From: JAUQQI01 sp040289115
GTDB lineage: Bacteria; Chloroflexota; Dehalococcoidia; JAUQQI01
Direction: 5' to 3'
Assembly: GCA_040289115.1 (NCBI GenBank)
Contig: PSKS01000049.1
Location: 1-17,811, forward strand
DNA: 17,811 nt
Shown: positions 6,832 through 14,323 of the stretch, piece by piece
How the letters are laid out: each line of letters opens with the position of its first letter
How positions within the stretch are numbered: the first letter of the stretch is position 1
Made by a program: the position numbers and the translations under genes
Notes under the pieces: model-generated
Databases searched by the model: none
What the model was told of the DNA's origin: nothing
The model's input: only the letters and a program-made list of their open reading frames with translations

Positions 6832-7758
6832 ATGCGTGTCGCTCAGGGCGGCCAGCCCGCCTCACCGGCGGCCAGGGTTTCCGGATTTGAACTGGCAATC
6901 CTCTGCACCCTGGTATACGCCGACCTGTTCGACTATCCCCTTACGTCCACCGAGGTCCACCGCTACCTCATCGGCCTTCCCGCCCCGGCTGCCCAAGTCA
7001 AGGAGGCCCTCGGCGGGGGGATCTGGCTGGCCGACCGCATCCGGCCCGCGGGCGAGTTCTGGGTCCTTGCCGGCCGGGAGCACCTGGCCGACCTCCGCCG
7101 GTACCGGGCTGCCGTCGCCGCCGGACTCTGGTCCCTGGCCCTCCGGTACGGCCGGATAATCGCAGCCCTGCCCTTCGTCCGGATGGTAGCGGTGACAGGG
7201 GCCCTGGCCCTGGACAACGTGGAGCCCGGCGACGACATCGACTACCTGGTGGTGACCGAGCCGGGGCACCTCTGGGTCTGCCGGGCCCTTGTCATCGGGG
7301 TGGTGCGGTGGGCCGCCAACCGGGGGGTCCGCCTCTGCCCCAACTATTTCCTTTCGGAGCGGGCCCTGCGTCTGGAGGACCGCAACCTCTTTACCGCCCA
7401 CGAGCTTGCCCAGATGGTGCCCCTTTTCGGCCTCGACATCTACCAGAAGATGCGCCAGCTTAACCGCTGGACCGCCCGCTTCCTGCCCAATGCTGAAGGC
7501 GCGCCCCGCAACCCGCCGGCTCTTCGGCCGCCTTCCCGCCTGATGGCCCGGCTCCTCGAGGCTGCCGGGCGGAGCCCCCTCGGGGGCCGCCTCGAGGCGT
7601 GGGAGATGGGCCGCAAGCTCCGCAAGTTCGGAACCAGGTGGGGTCCCGAGCTTCGCTTCGGGCCCGATCACTGCCAGGGTCACTTTAACGGTCACGGCCG
7701 CCGGACTCTGGCCGCCTTCGGCCAACGGGCTGGGGTCCTACTGGAAGGCGGTCTTTAG
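6832..7758 (+). CDS. MNT-fold nucleotidyltransferase protein, first gene of the glycan operon
   Basis: This 308-residue protein has a winged-helix-like N-terminal part (about 18-90, beginning FELAILCTLVYADLFDYPLT) followed by a Pol-beta-type nucleotidyltransferase core. The GSX10DXD pattern is present as Gly123-Ala124, ten residues, Asp135-Ile-Asp137, then YLVVTE. Both metal-binding Asp are intact and the Ser is Ala. Later the sequence has LCPNYFLSE and FTAHELAQM, and the tail is basic. The acceptor is unknown; such enzymes transfer a nucleotide to proteins, small molecules or sugars. I prefer ATG 6832, with GGTGG five bases upstream, to ATG 6814, which has none. The gene is one base from the radical SAM gene and seems to begin the operon after a 70-base gap. 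I do not recognise a named family. Confidence 0.75.
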   Translation: MRVAQGGQPASPAARVSGFELAILCTLVYADLFDYPLTSTEVHRYLIGLPAPAAQVKEALGGGIWLADRIRPAGEFWVLAGREHLADLRRYRAAVAAGLWSLALRYGRIIAALPFVRMVAVTGALALDNVEPGDDIDYLVVTEPGHLWVCRALVIGVVRWAANRGVRLCPNYFLSERALRLEDRNLFTAHELAQMVPLFGLDIYQKMRQLNRWTARFLPNAEGAPRNPPALRPPSRLMARLLEAAGRSPLGGRLEAWEMGRKLRKFGTRWGPELRFGPDHCQGHFNGHGRRTLAAFGQRAGVLLEGGL

Positions 7759-7759
7759 A

Positions 7760-9238
7760 GTGCGGCCGAACGTCACCCTCGTCTACCCCCTATTTATTGC
7801 CAAGGATCCCGTCGAGCAGAAGCTGATGACCCCATATTTCCCCCTGGGGCTGATGTACCTAACGGCCGTCCTTCGAAATCGGGGCTACAGCGTGGAGCTT
7901 TTCGACTGCACCTTCCGGCAGGACTACGCCGAGTTCGAGGACTACATGTGCCGGCGCCGCCCCCCCGTGGTGGGAATCACATCTCTGATAACCATCCGGC
8001 GCCACGCCCTAATCCTGGCCGAAATCGCCCACCACTACGGGGCCACCGTCATCCTGGGCGGCCCCGATCCAACCGGCCTGCCCGACCGATATCTCAAATA
8101 CCGGGACAGTCGGGGCGAGTTCCCCGTCGACGTCGTCGTCTTCGACGAGGGGGAACAGACGATGTTAGAACTGGCCGACTTTTTGCTGGGAAACGGGTCT
8201 GGGGTGAGCCGGCTGGAAGAGATTCCGGGCCTGAGACTCAGGGGACCTGGCGGCCAGGTCATCGCGACGCCCCCCCGCCCCCTCATCGCCAACCTAGACG
8301 CCCTCCCCTTCCCAGCCCGGGACCTGGTAGACATGGAGGCTTACCGCCGGGCCTGGCGTAAGGCCCACGGCTACTGGGCCCTTTCCATCGTCAACACCCG
8401 GGGCTGCCCCTACGCCTGCGCCTGGTGCCAGAAGGCCATCTTCGGCCGCACCCACCGCTTCCGGTCCCCGGCCAACTCGGCCGAGGAAATGCGTCACATC
8501 AAGCAGACCTACGCCCCGGACTTTCTGCGGGTGGTCGACGACATCACCGGGGTGAACCGCAGGTGGGTTCTGGAGTGGCGGGACGAGGTCCTGGCCCGGG
8601 ACGCCATTATCCCCTTCGAATGTCTCACCCGGGTTAACCTGGCCACCGAGGAGATGCTGACGGCCCTTAAGGAGATGGGGTGCCGCCGGATATACTTCGG
8701 GGCCGAATCCGGCTCCCAAAAGGTGCTGGACGCAATGCAGAAGGGCATCCGGGTCGCTCAGACCTACCAGGCTGCGGCCCTCTGCAGACGGCTGGGCATC
8801 GAAACCTACTTTTTCATGATGGTGGGGTACCCCGGGGAGGAGTTTGAGGACCTGCAGCTCTCGGTCAAGCTTCTACGGGAGACCCTCCCCGACCGGTTCA
8901 GCACAACCATCGCCTACCCCCTGCCCGGAACCCCCTTTTTCGAGCAGGTACGGGACCGGCTGATGTTCGATTCCGAGTGGAATATCGACTGGGACTACAC
9001 CGCCCAGAACCGACTCCTTTTCCGCCGGGACAAGTACGACACCAGGTTTTACCGGTGGGTAGTCCGGTGGTTCCAGAAGGAGTGGGAAGACGCCCGGTTA
9101 AGGGCCGGCTGGTGGGTCCCGTCCCTACGCCGAATACGCATCCGCATCGGCCTCCTCGCAGCCCGCATCGTCGTCCGCCTTCTAGCCCGCTGGCCGGCCC
9201 GGCCCATTATCCGTTTTCACCCGGCCGAAGGGCGCTGA
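7760..9238 (+). CDS. B12-binding-domain radical SAM protein
   Basis: This 492-residue protein has an N-terminal cobalamin-binding-type Rossmann domain (about 1-150; LGLMYLTAVLRNRGYSVELFD, VVGITSL, VILGGPDPTG, VVFDEGEQTMLELADFL) and a radical SAM barrel with the cluster motif Cys216-X3-Cys220-X2-Cys223 in TRGCPYACAWC. A second typical segment is IYFGAESGSQKVLDAMQKGI, followed by FMMVGYPGE. The C-terminus is basic and Trp/Arg-rich (RWFQKEWEDARLR, RIRIRIG), which might aid membrane or RNA contact. Relatives methylate or rearrange unreactive carbons in lipids, bacteriochlorophylls and antibiotics. The start is GTG 7760, one base after the upstream stop, with GGAAGG about 11 bases before it. It is followed at once by a methyltransferase inside a glycan operon, so a glycan, lipid carrier or lipid is a plausible substrate. 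The exact reaction is unknown. Confidence 0.9.
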   Translation: MRPNVTLVYPLFIAKDPVEQKLMTPYFPLGLMYLTAVLRNRGYSVELFDCTFRQDYAEFEDYMCRRRPPVVGITSLITIRRHALILAEIAHHYGATVILGGPDPTGLPDRYLKYRDSRGEFPVDVVVFDEGEQTMLELADFLLGNGSGVSRLEEIPGLRLRGPGGQVIATPPRPLIANLDALPFPARDLVDMEAYRRAWRKAHGYWALSIVNTRGCPYACAWCQKAIFGRTHRFRSPANSAEEMRHIKQTYAPDFLRVVDDITGVNRRWVLEWRDEVLARDAIIPFECLTRVNLATEEMLTALKEMGCRRIYFGAESGSQKVLDAMQKGIRVAQTYQAAALCRRLGIETYFFMMVGYPGEEFEDLQLSVKLLRETLPDRFSTTIAYPLPGTPFFEQVRDRLMFDSEWNIDWDYTAQNRLLFRRDKYDTRFYRWVVRWFQKEWEDARLRAGWWVPSLRRIRIRIGLLAARIVVRLLARWPARPIIRFHPAEGR

Positions 9239-9241
9239 AGG

Positions 9242-10069
9242 ATGGCAACCAAATACTCCGCCGTAACCCGGGCCTTCGACCGCCTGGCTTACCTCTACGA
9301 CGACCGGTACGCCAGCCGCAGAAACTCCCTGATGGGCTGGCTTCGGGCCGAGAGCCTGCGGGTCTTCCGGAAGGCTGTTCCGGCGGGCGGGTGGGTTTTG
9401 GAAATCGGCTGCGGCACCGGGGAGGAGACCCTGGCCCTGGCCCGGTCCGGCTACCGGGTGCTGGCCCTGGACATCGCCCCCGAGATGGTCCGGCGGGCCC
9501 GGCAGAAGGCGGCCGCCGCCGGCCTGACCGGGCGGACCGAGTTTCTAGCCCTGCCGGCCGGAAGGCTTGCCGCCCTTGGGCCCGCTCCCCTTTTTGACGG
9601 CGCCTATGCCGGGTTCGGGGCCCTCAACTGTGAGCCTGACCTGGAAAGCCTGGGCTTTGCCCTGGGCCGACTGCTCCGGCCGGGGGCGGCCTTTGTCGCC
9701 TCGGTTATCAGCCGCCGGTGTCTTTTTGAGACCCTCTGGCTCCTGGCCCACGGCCGGCTCAAGCAGGCCCTCGCAGGCCGGGGCTCTGGCTGGACGGTGG
9801 CCACCCTGCCTTCGGTCGGCGACGGCCCGCCGGCGGTGCCCATGCGGCCCCTTTCGGCGGCCGCCCTGGGCCGAGCCCTGGGTCCGGCTTTCCGGACTGA
9901 GGCCTGGCTTGCCCTGCCCCTCATGCTGCCCCCGGCCTACATGACCGGGGTCTTCTGCCGCCACCGGGCTCTTTTTGAAAAGCTTTTGGGACTGGAGCGG
10001 ATGCTGCGGAGCCGCCGGCCCTGGCGGGATTGGGGCGACCACACCCTGGTAATCCTGCGCCGCTTATGA
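9242..10069 (+). CDS. Class I SAM-dependent methyltransferase
   Basis: This 275-residue cytoplasmic enzyme has a standard Rossmann methyltransferase core. Motif I is VLEIGCGTGEET (residues 52-63), motif II ends in the acidic Asp77 (LALDIAPEMV) that binds the SAM ribose, and the DGAYAGFGALNC stretch is the motif IV region. The N-terminal AFDRLAYLYDDRY resembles small-molecule methyltransferases of the UbiE/Methyltransf_11 group. The target cannot be told. ATG 9242 starts three bases after the radical SAM stop, and the end overlaps the next start as ATGA, so it belongs to the coupled operon. It probably methylates a sugar, a lipid intermediate or the product of the neighbouring radical SAM enzyme. 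Confidence 0.87.
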   Translation: MATKYSAVTRAFDRLAYLYDDRYASRRNSLMGWLRAESLRVFRKAVPAGGWVLEIGCGTGEETLALARSGYRVLALDIAPEMVRRARQKAAAAGLTGRTEFLALPAGRLAALGPAPLFDGAYAGFGALNCEPDLESLGFALGRLLRPGAAFVASVISRRCLFETLWLLAHGRLKQALAGRGSGWTVATLPSVGDGPPAVPMRPLSAAALGRALGPAFRTEAWLALPLMLPPAYMTGVFCRHRALFEKLLGLERMLRSRRPWRDWGDHTLVILRRL

Positions 10070-11520
10070 CGACAAAGCCGCTCTTCAGCACCGGCGGATT
10101 CATCAGCGCCCCACCGGTCCTGGCCGACCTGGACGGCGACGGCCAACCGGAGCTGGTCGTCCCTTCGGACGGCCTGTACGCCTGGCGGCAGGACGGCCGG
10201 TCCCTCCGGGGCTTTCCCTTCTTTGCGGCCAATGCCTTCGCCTCCCGGCCGGCCGTGGCCGACCTTAACGGCGACGGCCGGCCAGAAATCATCATCGGCT
10301 GCGACGACGACCGCGTCTACTGCCTCGACTGCCAAGGCCGGTTGCTGCCCGGCTGGCCCCAGCCCACGGACGGGGACGTCTACAGTTCGCCAACCGTCGT
10401 TGACCTCGACGGGGACGGCCGCCTCGAAGTGGTGGTCGGGTCGGACGACGGTCGGGTGTATGCCTGGACGGCCGACGGGAAACTGCTCCCCGGCTGGCCA
10501 GCAGTTACCGGGGGCTTCGTAGCCGCCTCCCCGGTGGTAACCGACCTGGATAACGACGGGCGGCCCGAGGTTATCGTGGGGTCATGGGACGGCCGGGTCT
10601 ACGTCTGGCGGCCCGACGGCTCCCTTCTGCCCGGCTGGCCCCAGCCCACTGGCCATTTTGTCTGGGCCACAGCGGCCGTTGCCGACCTGGACGGGGACGG
10701 ACGGCCGGAGGTGACGGCGGTCTCCGACCGGGTTTACGTCTGGCGCTCCGATGGCCGGCCCCTGCCAGGCTGGCCCCAGCCCCTCGGGTCCTTCGGGGTA
10801 GCCGCGCCTGTCGTCGCCGACCTGGACGCCGACGGCTGGCCGGAACTGGTGGCTGCGGCCGACCGGCTGTATGCTTGGCGGGCAAACGGGCAACCCATGC
10901 CGGGCTTTCCCGCCGACCTGGGCGCTTTCTTGTGGGCAACCCCGCTGGTGGCCGACCTGGACCGGGACGGCCGGTCGGAAATTCTGGCCGGTGGCTGGGA
11001 CGGGATTCTGCGGCTGGTCCGGCCTGACGGCTCCCCGACGGGCTTCTTCCGGGCCGGCGGGCCGATATTTGCTCCGCCGGTAGCGGTGGGGTCCGGATCG
11101 GAGCTACTTGTGGCGGCCTGGGACGGGCGGGTCTACCGGATTCGGCCCAATGAGTTTTCCCGGGCTTTACCTCAGGCAGCGGACTGGCCGACCCGCCGGC
11201 TCAACTGTCAGCTCGACCTGCCGCCCAGCACACCCGTTTTTACCGAAGTCGACGGCCCCCTTTCTGTCCGGGCCGTTCTGCTCTACCGGAGAATGGGGGA
11301 AAAGACCGAGCACCCTGTGCCCCTGGTGGTCCACCAGGGGCACAGGGTGGGTCTGCTTCCCCCTTTCCCAGCCGGAACCCAGGGTGAAATCCGGGTCTGC
11401 GATGGGCCGGGCGAGCCCGTTGCGGCCGGCCGGTTCCGGGTGGTGGGGAGTCCGGGAGATATCCTGCGCCGGGTCAGGCTTGCCCTGCGGCGGAGGTGGC
11501 GGTGGACCTGGGGGTTGTGA
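10066..11520 (+). CDS. FG-GAP/VCBS-repeat beta-propeller protein without signal peptide
   Basis: This 484-residue protein is built of about seven to eight tandem blades of roughly 45 residues (residues 10-360). Each contains a Ca2+-binding-like DxDxDG loop (ADLDGDGQPE, ADLNGDGRPE, VDLDGDGRLE, TDLDNDGRPE, ADLDADGWPE, ADLDRDGRSE), then DGRVYAW and a LPGWP turn. The eighth copy is worn and lacks the acidic loop. A C-terminal non-repeat domain of about 110 residues follows, ending in a very basic segment (LRRVRLALRRRWRW). Such propellers are usually secreted or on the surface and bind ligands or proteins. This one begins MTTKPLFSTGG, with no signal peptide or transmembrane segment at either end. 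Translation starts within the methyltransferase stop (ATGA), and its end overlaps the glycosyltransferase by 19 bases. Its function is unknown; it may be a scaffold or sensor in the glycan pathway. Confidence 0.88.
   Translation: MTTKPLFSTGGFISAPPVLADLDGDGQPELVVPSDGLYAWRQDGRSLRGFPFFAANAFASRPAVADLNGDGRPEIIIGCDDDRVYCLDCQGRLLPGWPQPTDGDVYSSPTVVDLDGDGRLEVVVGSDDGRVYAWTADGKLLPGWPAVTGGFVAASPVVTDLDNDGRPEVIVGSWDGRVYVWRPDGSLLPGWPQPTGHFVWATAAVADLDGDGRPEVTAVSDRVYVWRSDGRPLPGWPQPLGSFGVAAPVVADLDADGWPELVAAADRLYAWRANGQPMPGFPADLGAFLWATPLVADLDRDGRSEILAGGWDGILRLVRPDGSPTGFFRAGGPIFAPPVAVGSGSELLVAAWDGRVYRIRPNEFSRALPQAADWPTRRLNCQLDLPPSTPVFTEVDGPLSVRAVLLYRRMGEKTEHPVPLVVHQGHRVGLLPPFPAGTQGEIRVCDGPGEPVAAGRFRVVGSPGDILRRVRLALRRRWRWTWGL
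11311..11349. repeat. Perfect 19-base inverted repeat inside a coding region
   Basis: The arm at 11311-11329 (beginning CACCCTGTGCCCC) is the exact reverse complement of 11331-11349, with a single T at 11330 between them. It lies in the non-repeat C-terminal domain of the propeller gene, encodes roughly EHPVPLVVHQGHRVG and keeps the frame. No T-run follows, so it is not a standard terminator. A hairpin or cruciform is possible. Confidence 0.9.
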
Positions 11521-12671
11521 CGCCCTTCCCGCCCCGGCTGACGGGCATCGGGCAGTACGGCTACCACCTTTGCCGGGCCCTGGCCCGCTCGGGGGCCTTT
11601 GACCGGGTGGTGGTCCTCGCCGAAGGCGGCCCGCCGGCCGGCGGGCCGGAAGCCGGCGTCCTAACCGAGTGGCGATGCTGGCCCTACGGCCACCCCGCCG
11701 TGGGCATCAGGCTTCTGGCGGCCCTGGCCCGGGCACGTCCCCAAGTGGTCTGGGTCAACTTCGGCTTCAGCATGTTCGGGCCGTCGCCGGCAGCCCTGCT
11801 TTCGGGACTGCTAGGCCTAACGGTTGCATCCCTGCGGGGCATGTCGATGGTTATAACCCTGCACGAGCCGGGCCTTTTGGAGGTGCCCCTTCCGGCGGAC
11901 CTTGGGGTCTGCCCCCTGTCCCGGGCGGCACTAAGGCGGCTGGCCGGGTGGGTGGCCAGGCTGGGGGTGCTGGCCGTCCCCCTCCGGACGGCGGCCGACC
12001 GCCTGCACCGACGATTTCCCGGTGCCACGGTGGTCTACCTGCCCCACGGGACCTTCGACCCGCCCGAAGCCCTGCCGGAACCCCTCACCCCAAACGTCCT
12101 CTTTTTCGGCTTTATCGCCCCGTACAAGGGTCTGCAGACCCTGGTCCGGGCCTTTGAGCAGCTGCGGCCGGCCAATCCCACCCTCACCCTCGAGGTGGCC
12201 GGGGCCGACCACCCCCGCTTTTCCGAATACGGGCCGCGTCTGCGCCGGACGTTGGGGGCAGTCCCCGGCCTGCGCTGGACGGGCCCCGTGCCCGAAGGCG
12301 GCCTCCGGGAACTCTTCCGCCGAAGCACCCTGCTCGTCCTACCCTACCGGGCATCCTTGGGGGCCTCCAGTGTTCTTTACCGGGCTGCCGCCTGGGGCCG
12401 CCCGGTGGTGGCCAGCGACCTGCCCGCCCTCCGAGAGGCCGCCACCGACGCCGGTCTCCGGGTCAACTGGGTCCCGCCGGGCGACGTCGAGAGCCTGGCT
12501 GAAACCCTGGCCGGTCTGCTGGCCTGGTCCGAGCTTAGGACCGAGCAGGCCCGGCAGAACATGCAGGCCATGAGCCCCATGACCCTGGAGGCGGTGGCCG
12601 GGGCCTACGGTCGGCTCTTGCAGAGTCCTTGCCGGAAGCCATTGCCTTGCACGGTCCCAGAGTGGCGGTGA
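11502..12671 (+). CDS. Family 4 (GT-B) glycosyltransferase
   Basis: This 389-residue protein has the two-Rossmann-domain layout of a retaining GT4 enzyme, which transfers a sugar from a nucleotide sugar. It begins with DLGVVTPFPPRLTGIGQYGYHL (residues 2-23), the acceptor-side glycine-rich loop. The C-terminal domain has NVLFFGFIAPYKGLQTLVRAF, LTLEVAG and WGRPVVASDLPALREA. The usual EX7E signature is replaced: the place of the second Glu reads YRAAAWG and of the first ASLGASS, so donor-phosphate contacts differ or activity is reduced. I chose GTG 11502, with GGAGG (11492-11496) five bases upstream; a GTG at 11496 lies inside that ribosome site. It overlaps the propeller gene by 19 bases and its stop overlaps the next start. 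Probably cytoplasmic or peripheral at the membrane, building the operon's glycan. The sugar is unknown. Confidence 0.85.
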   Translation: MDLGVVTPFPPRLTGIGQYGYHLCRALARSGAFDRVVVLAEGGPPAGGPEAGVLTEWRCWPYGHPAVGIRLLAALARARPQVVWVNFGFSMFGPSPAALLSGLLGLTVASLRGMSMVITLHEPGLLEVPLPADLGVCPLSRAALRRLAGWVARLGVLAVPLRTAADRLHRRFPGATVVYLPHGTFDPPEALPEPLTPNVLFFGFIAPYKGLQTLVRAFEQLRPANPTLTLEVAGADHPRFSEYGPRLRRTLGAVPGLRWTGPVPEGGLRELFRRSTLLVLPYRASLGASSVLYRAAAWGRPVVASDLPALREAATDAGLRVNWVPPGDVESLAETLAGLLAWSELRTEQARQNMQAMSPMTLEAVAGAYGRLLQSPCRKPLPCTVPEWR

Positions 12672-14323
12672 GCCGGCTGGTTTTCACCCTGGCCCTGACG
12701 GCGGCCTGGCCTTTCGTTGCCGGCGCCCGGTACCGGCAGTCGTACGACGCCTGGACCCACATGTTCTTCGCCGACCACTACCGCCGGGACTGGTGGGCGC
12801 TGTGGGAGAATCGCTGGTACGGCGGCTTTCCGGTGGTCTCTTACCCACCCCTGGTTCACCAGCTCATCGCCTTCCTGGCGTTCGGGGTCGGGGTTGAGGT
12901 GGCCTGGGCCCTCGTGCTCCTCACTACCCTGGTCCTTCTCCCCTTCGTGGTGTCGGCCTTTGCCCGCCGGTTCGTCGGCTCCCGGGCCTCCCGGTATGCC
13001 GGGCTGCTGACCCCTTTTATTCCGGCGGTTCCCATGGTGGCCCACACCTTCGGCCAGCTGCCGACCCTTTTTGGCTTGACCGCAGCCCTGCTGGGATTCG
13101 GCTTCCTTGTCGACTTTCTCCGAACCGGCCGGCGGGTAGACGGGGTCCGGGCTGGCCTCTGGCTGGTGGTGGCGGATGCCGCCCACCACGGCACCCTCCT
13201 GCTGGTGCCCTGGGGGGTGGCCGCGGCGGCCCTCCACGTGGGCAGGCCGGCTTCGCTGGCCCGCCGGCTGATGCCCTGGGTCCTCGGAACGGCGGCCGGG
13301 GTCGGCCTTGTCAGTTGGCCCTTCTGGGCGTGGGCCCTCGGCCAAACCCTTCAGGAGCCCATTGACCATCTTTCCCGGCACTCGTTTATCGCCGACCCGG
13401 CGGCCGCCGGCGTCTTCTTCTGGCCCATGTATGGACCGCTGGTCTTCGTCATTCCCCTGGCCCTGAAGGTTGCCCTGGGACGTCGTCGGCGCGGGCTGGG
13501 ACTCCTCTTTGGAGTCTGCTTCGTCCTGGGACTGGGGGGAACCACGCCCCTGCCCGCCCTGCTTTTCGGCCCGGCCTGGGAATGGCTTACGTATGACCGG
13601 TTCACCCTCTGGGCGTCGGTCTTTCTGGCACCCCTGGTTGGGGCGGCCGCCGTCCGCCTGGGGCGGCGGGTCAGCCAGGCCCGCCGCGTCACCGGGGCGA
13701 CCCTGCTGGCAGGCTCGGCCCTCTACGCCGGCAGTTACGGGCTGATAGCCTCGACCCAGCCGGCCCTGGTAGACCCTGACCCCATAGTTCAGTTCCTTCA
13801 GCGGGATGACGTCCGGACCTGGCGGTACGTAACCTTCGGCTTCGGCGACCAGCTGGCCCGGCTTTCGATGCTGACCGAGGCGGAAAACATCGACGGCAAC
13901 TACCCGACCGGCCGGACCCTGCCCTTTCTGCGGGCAAGTGGCCTCGGCTCGCTGGATTCGGCTTACTGGCTGGAAGGTGGGTTGGAACGGCTGGATCGGG
14001 TGCTGGGCCGGCTTTCCGAAGTCGGGGTGCGCTGGGCCTTCGTAAACCACCCGGCGTATTTGGCCTTACTGGCGGCCCACGGCTGGGAGCGACGGGAGAC
14101 CCTGCCCAACGGAGTGGAGGTCTGGGAAAATCCGACCGCCCAGGGGCCGCTACCCCCCGGAAAACCCCACTTTCCGCCCTTAACCGCCCTTTCCTGGGGC
14201 ATCTTACCGCCCCTCAGCCTGATCGCCGCCGTAGGGACAACCTTTGGGCCGGCCCACCTTCCGGTCAGGCGCAGAGGCCGAACCTGGGACGACGTTGGCG
14301 CAAAGGAGACAAGGGTTGTTTAA
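12668..14323 (+). CDS. Polytopic membrane protein, PTPS-related (PF10131)/GT-C-like
   Basis: This is a protein of about 551 residues with many hydrophobic segments: an early helix (LVFTLALTAAWPFVAG), clusters across about 55-260, more near 270-340, and a late one near the C-terminus. The first outside loop carries YDAWTHMFFADHYRRD, then WYGGFPVVSYPPLVH. This acidic/His loop and GGFP...YPPL pattern is typical of the 6-pyruvoyl-tetrahydropterin-synthase-related membrane family and of GT-C polyprenyl-phosphate-sugar transferases. It contains no PTPS enzyme; the family name is historical. It probably transfers or handles lipid-linked sugars on the outer face of the membrane. I place the start at GTG 12668, which overlaps the upstream stop as GTGA. 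A GTG at 12662 and a TTG at 12629 are alternatives, and none has a strong ribosome site. It overlaps the next gene by 8 bases. Confidence 0.75.
   Translation: MSRLVFTLALTAAWPFVAGARYRQSYDAWTHMFFADHYRRDWWALWENRWYGGFPVVSYPPLVHQLIAFLAFGVGVEVAWALVLLTTLVLLPFVVSAFARRFVGSRASRYAGLLTPFIPAVPMVAHTFGQLPTLFGLTAALLGFGFLVDFLRTGRRVDGVRAGLWLVVADAAHHGTLLLVPWGVAAAALHVGRPASLARRLMPWVLGTAAGVGLVSWPFWAWALGQTLQEPIDHLSRHSFIADPAAAGVFFWPMYGPLVFVIPLALKVALGRRRRGLGLLFGVCFVLGLGGTTPLPALLFGPAWEWLTYDRFTLWASVFLAPLVGAAAVRLGRRVSQARRVTGATLLAGSALYAGSYGLIASTQPALVDPDPIVQFLQRDDVRTWRYVTFGFGDQLARLSMLTEAENIDGNYPTGRTLPFLRASGLGSLDSAYWLEGGLERLDRVLGRLSEVGVRWAFVNHPAYLALLAAHGWERRETLPNGVEVWENPTAQGPLPPGKPHFPPLTALSWGILPPLSLIAAVGTTFGPAHLPVRRRGRTWDDVGAKETRVV
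14303..14308 (+). promoter_or_regulatory. Ribosome binding site fixing a TTG start
   Basis: AAGGAG here is followed by a seven-base spacer and TTG at 14316. It is the best start signal for the ligase-like gene; the TTG at 14244 and ATG at 14352 have no comparable site. Confidence 0.6.

Noticed and set aside
6862..7725. Open frame of 287 codons on the minus strand
   Set aside because: It is the complement of the nucleotidyltransferase gene and has no recognisable protein features.
10090..11060. Tandem DNA repeat
   Set aside because: The periodicity is at protein level (propeller blades); the nucleotide copies have diverged and are explained by the coding sequence.
11311..11349. Intrinsic terminator
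   Set aside because: The inverted repeat has a one-base centre, lies in an open reading frame and is not followed by a T-run.
12605..14050. Open frame of 481 codons on the minus strand
   Set aside because: It lies opposite the membrane protein gene, is rich in Gly, Pro, Gln and Arg without any family motif, and shows no ribosome site. Long antisense frames are expected where third positions are mostly G or C.
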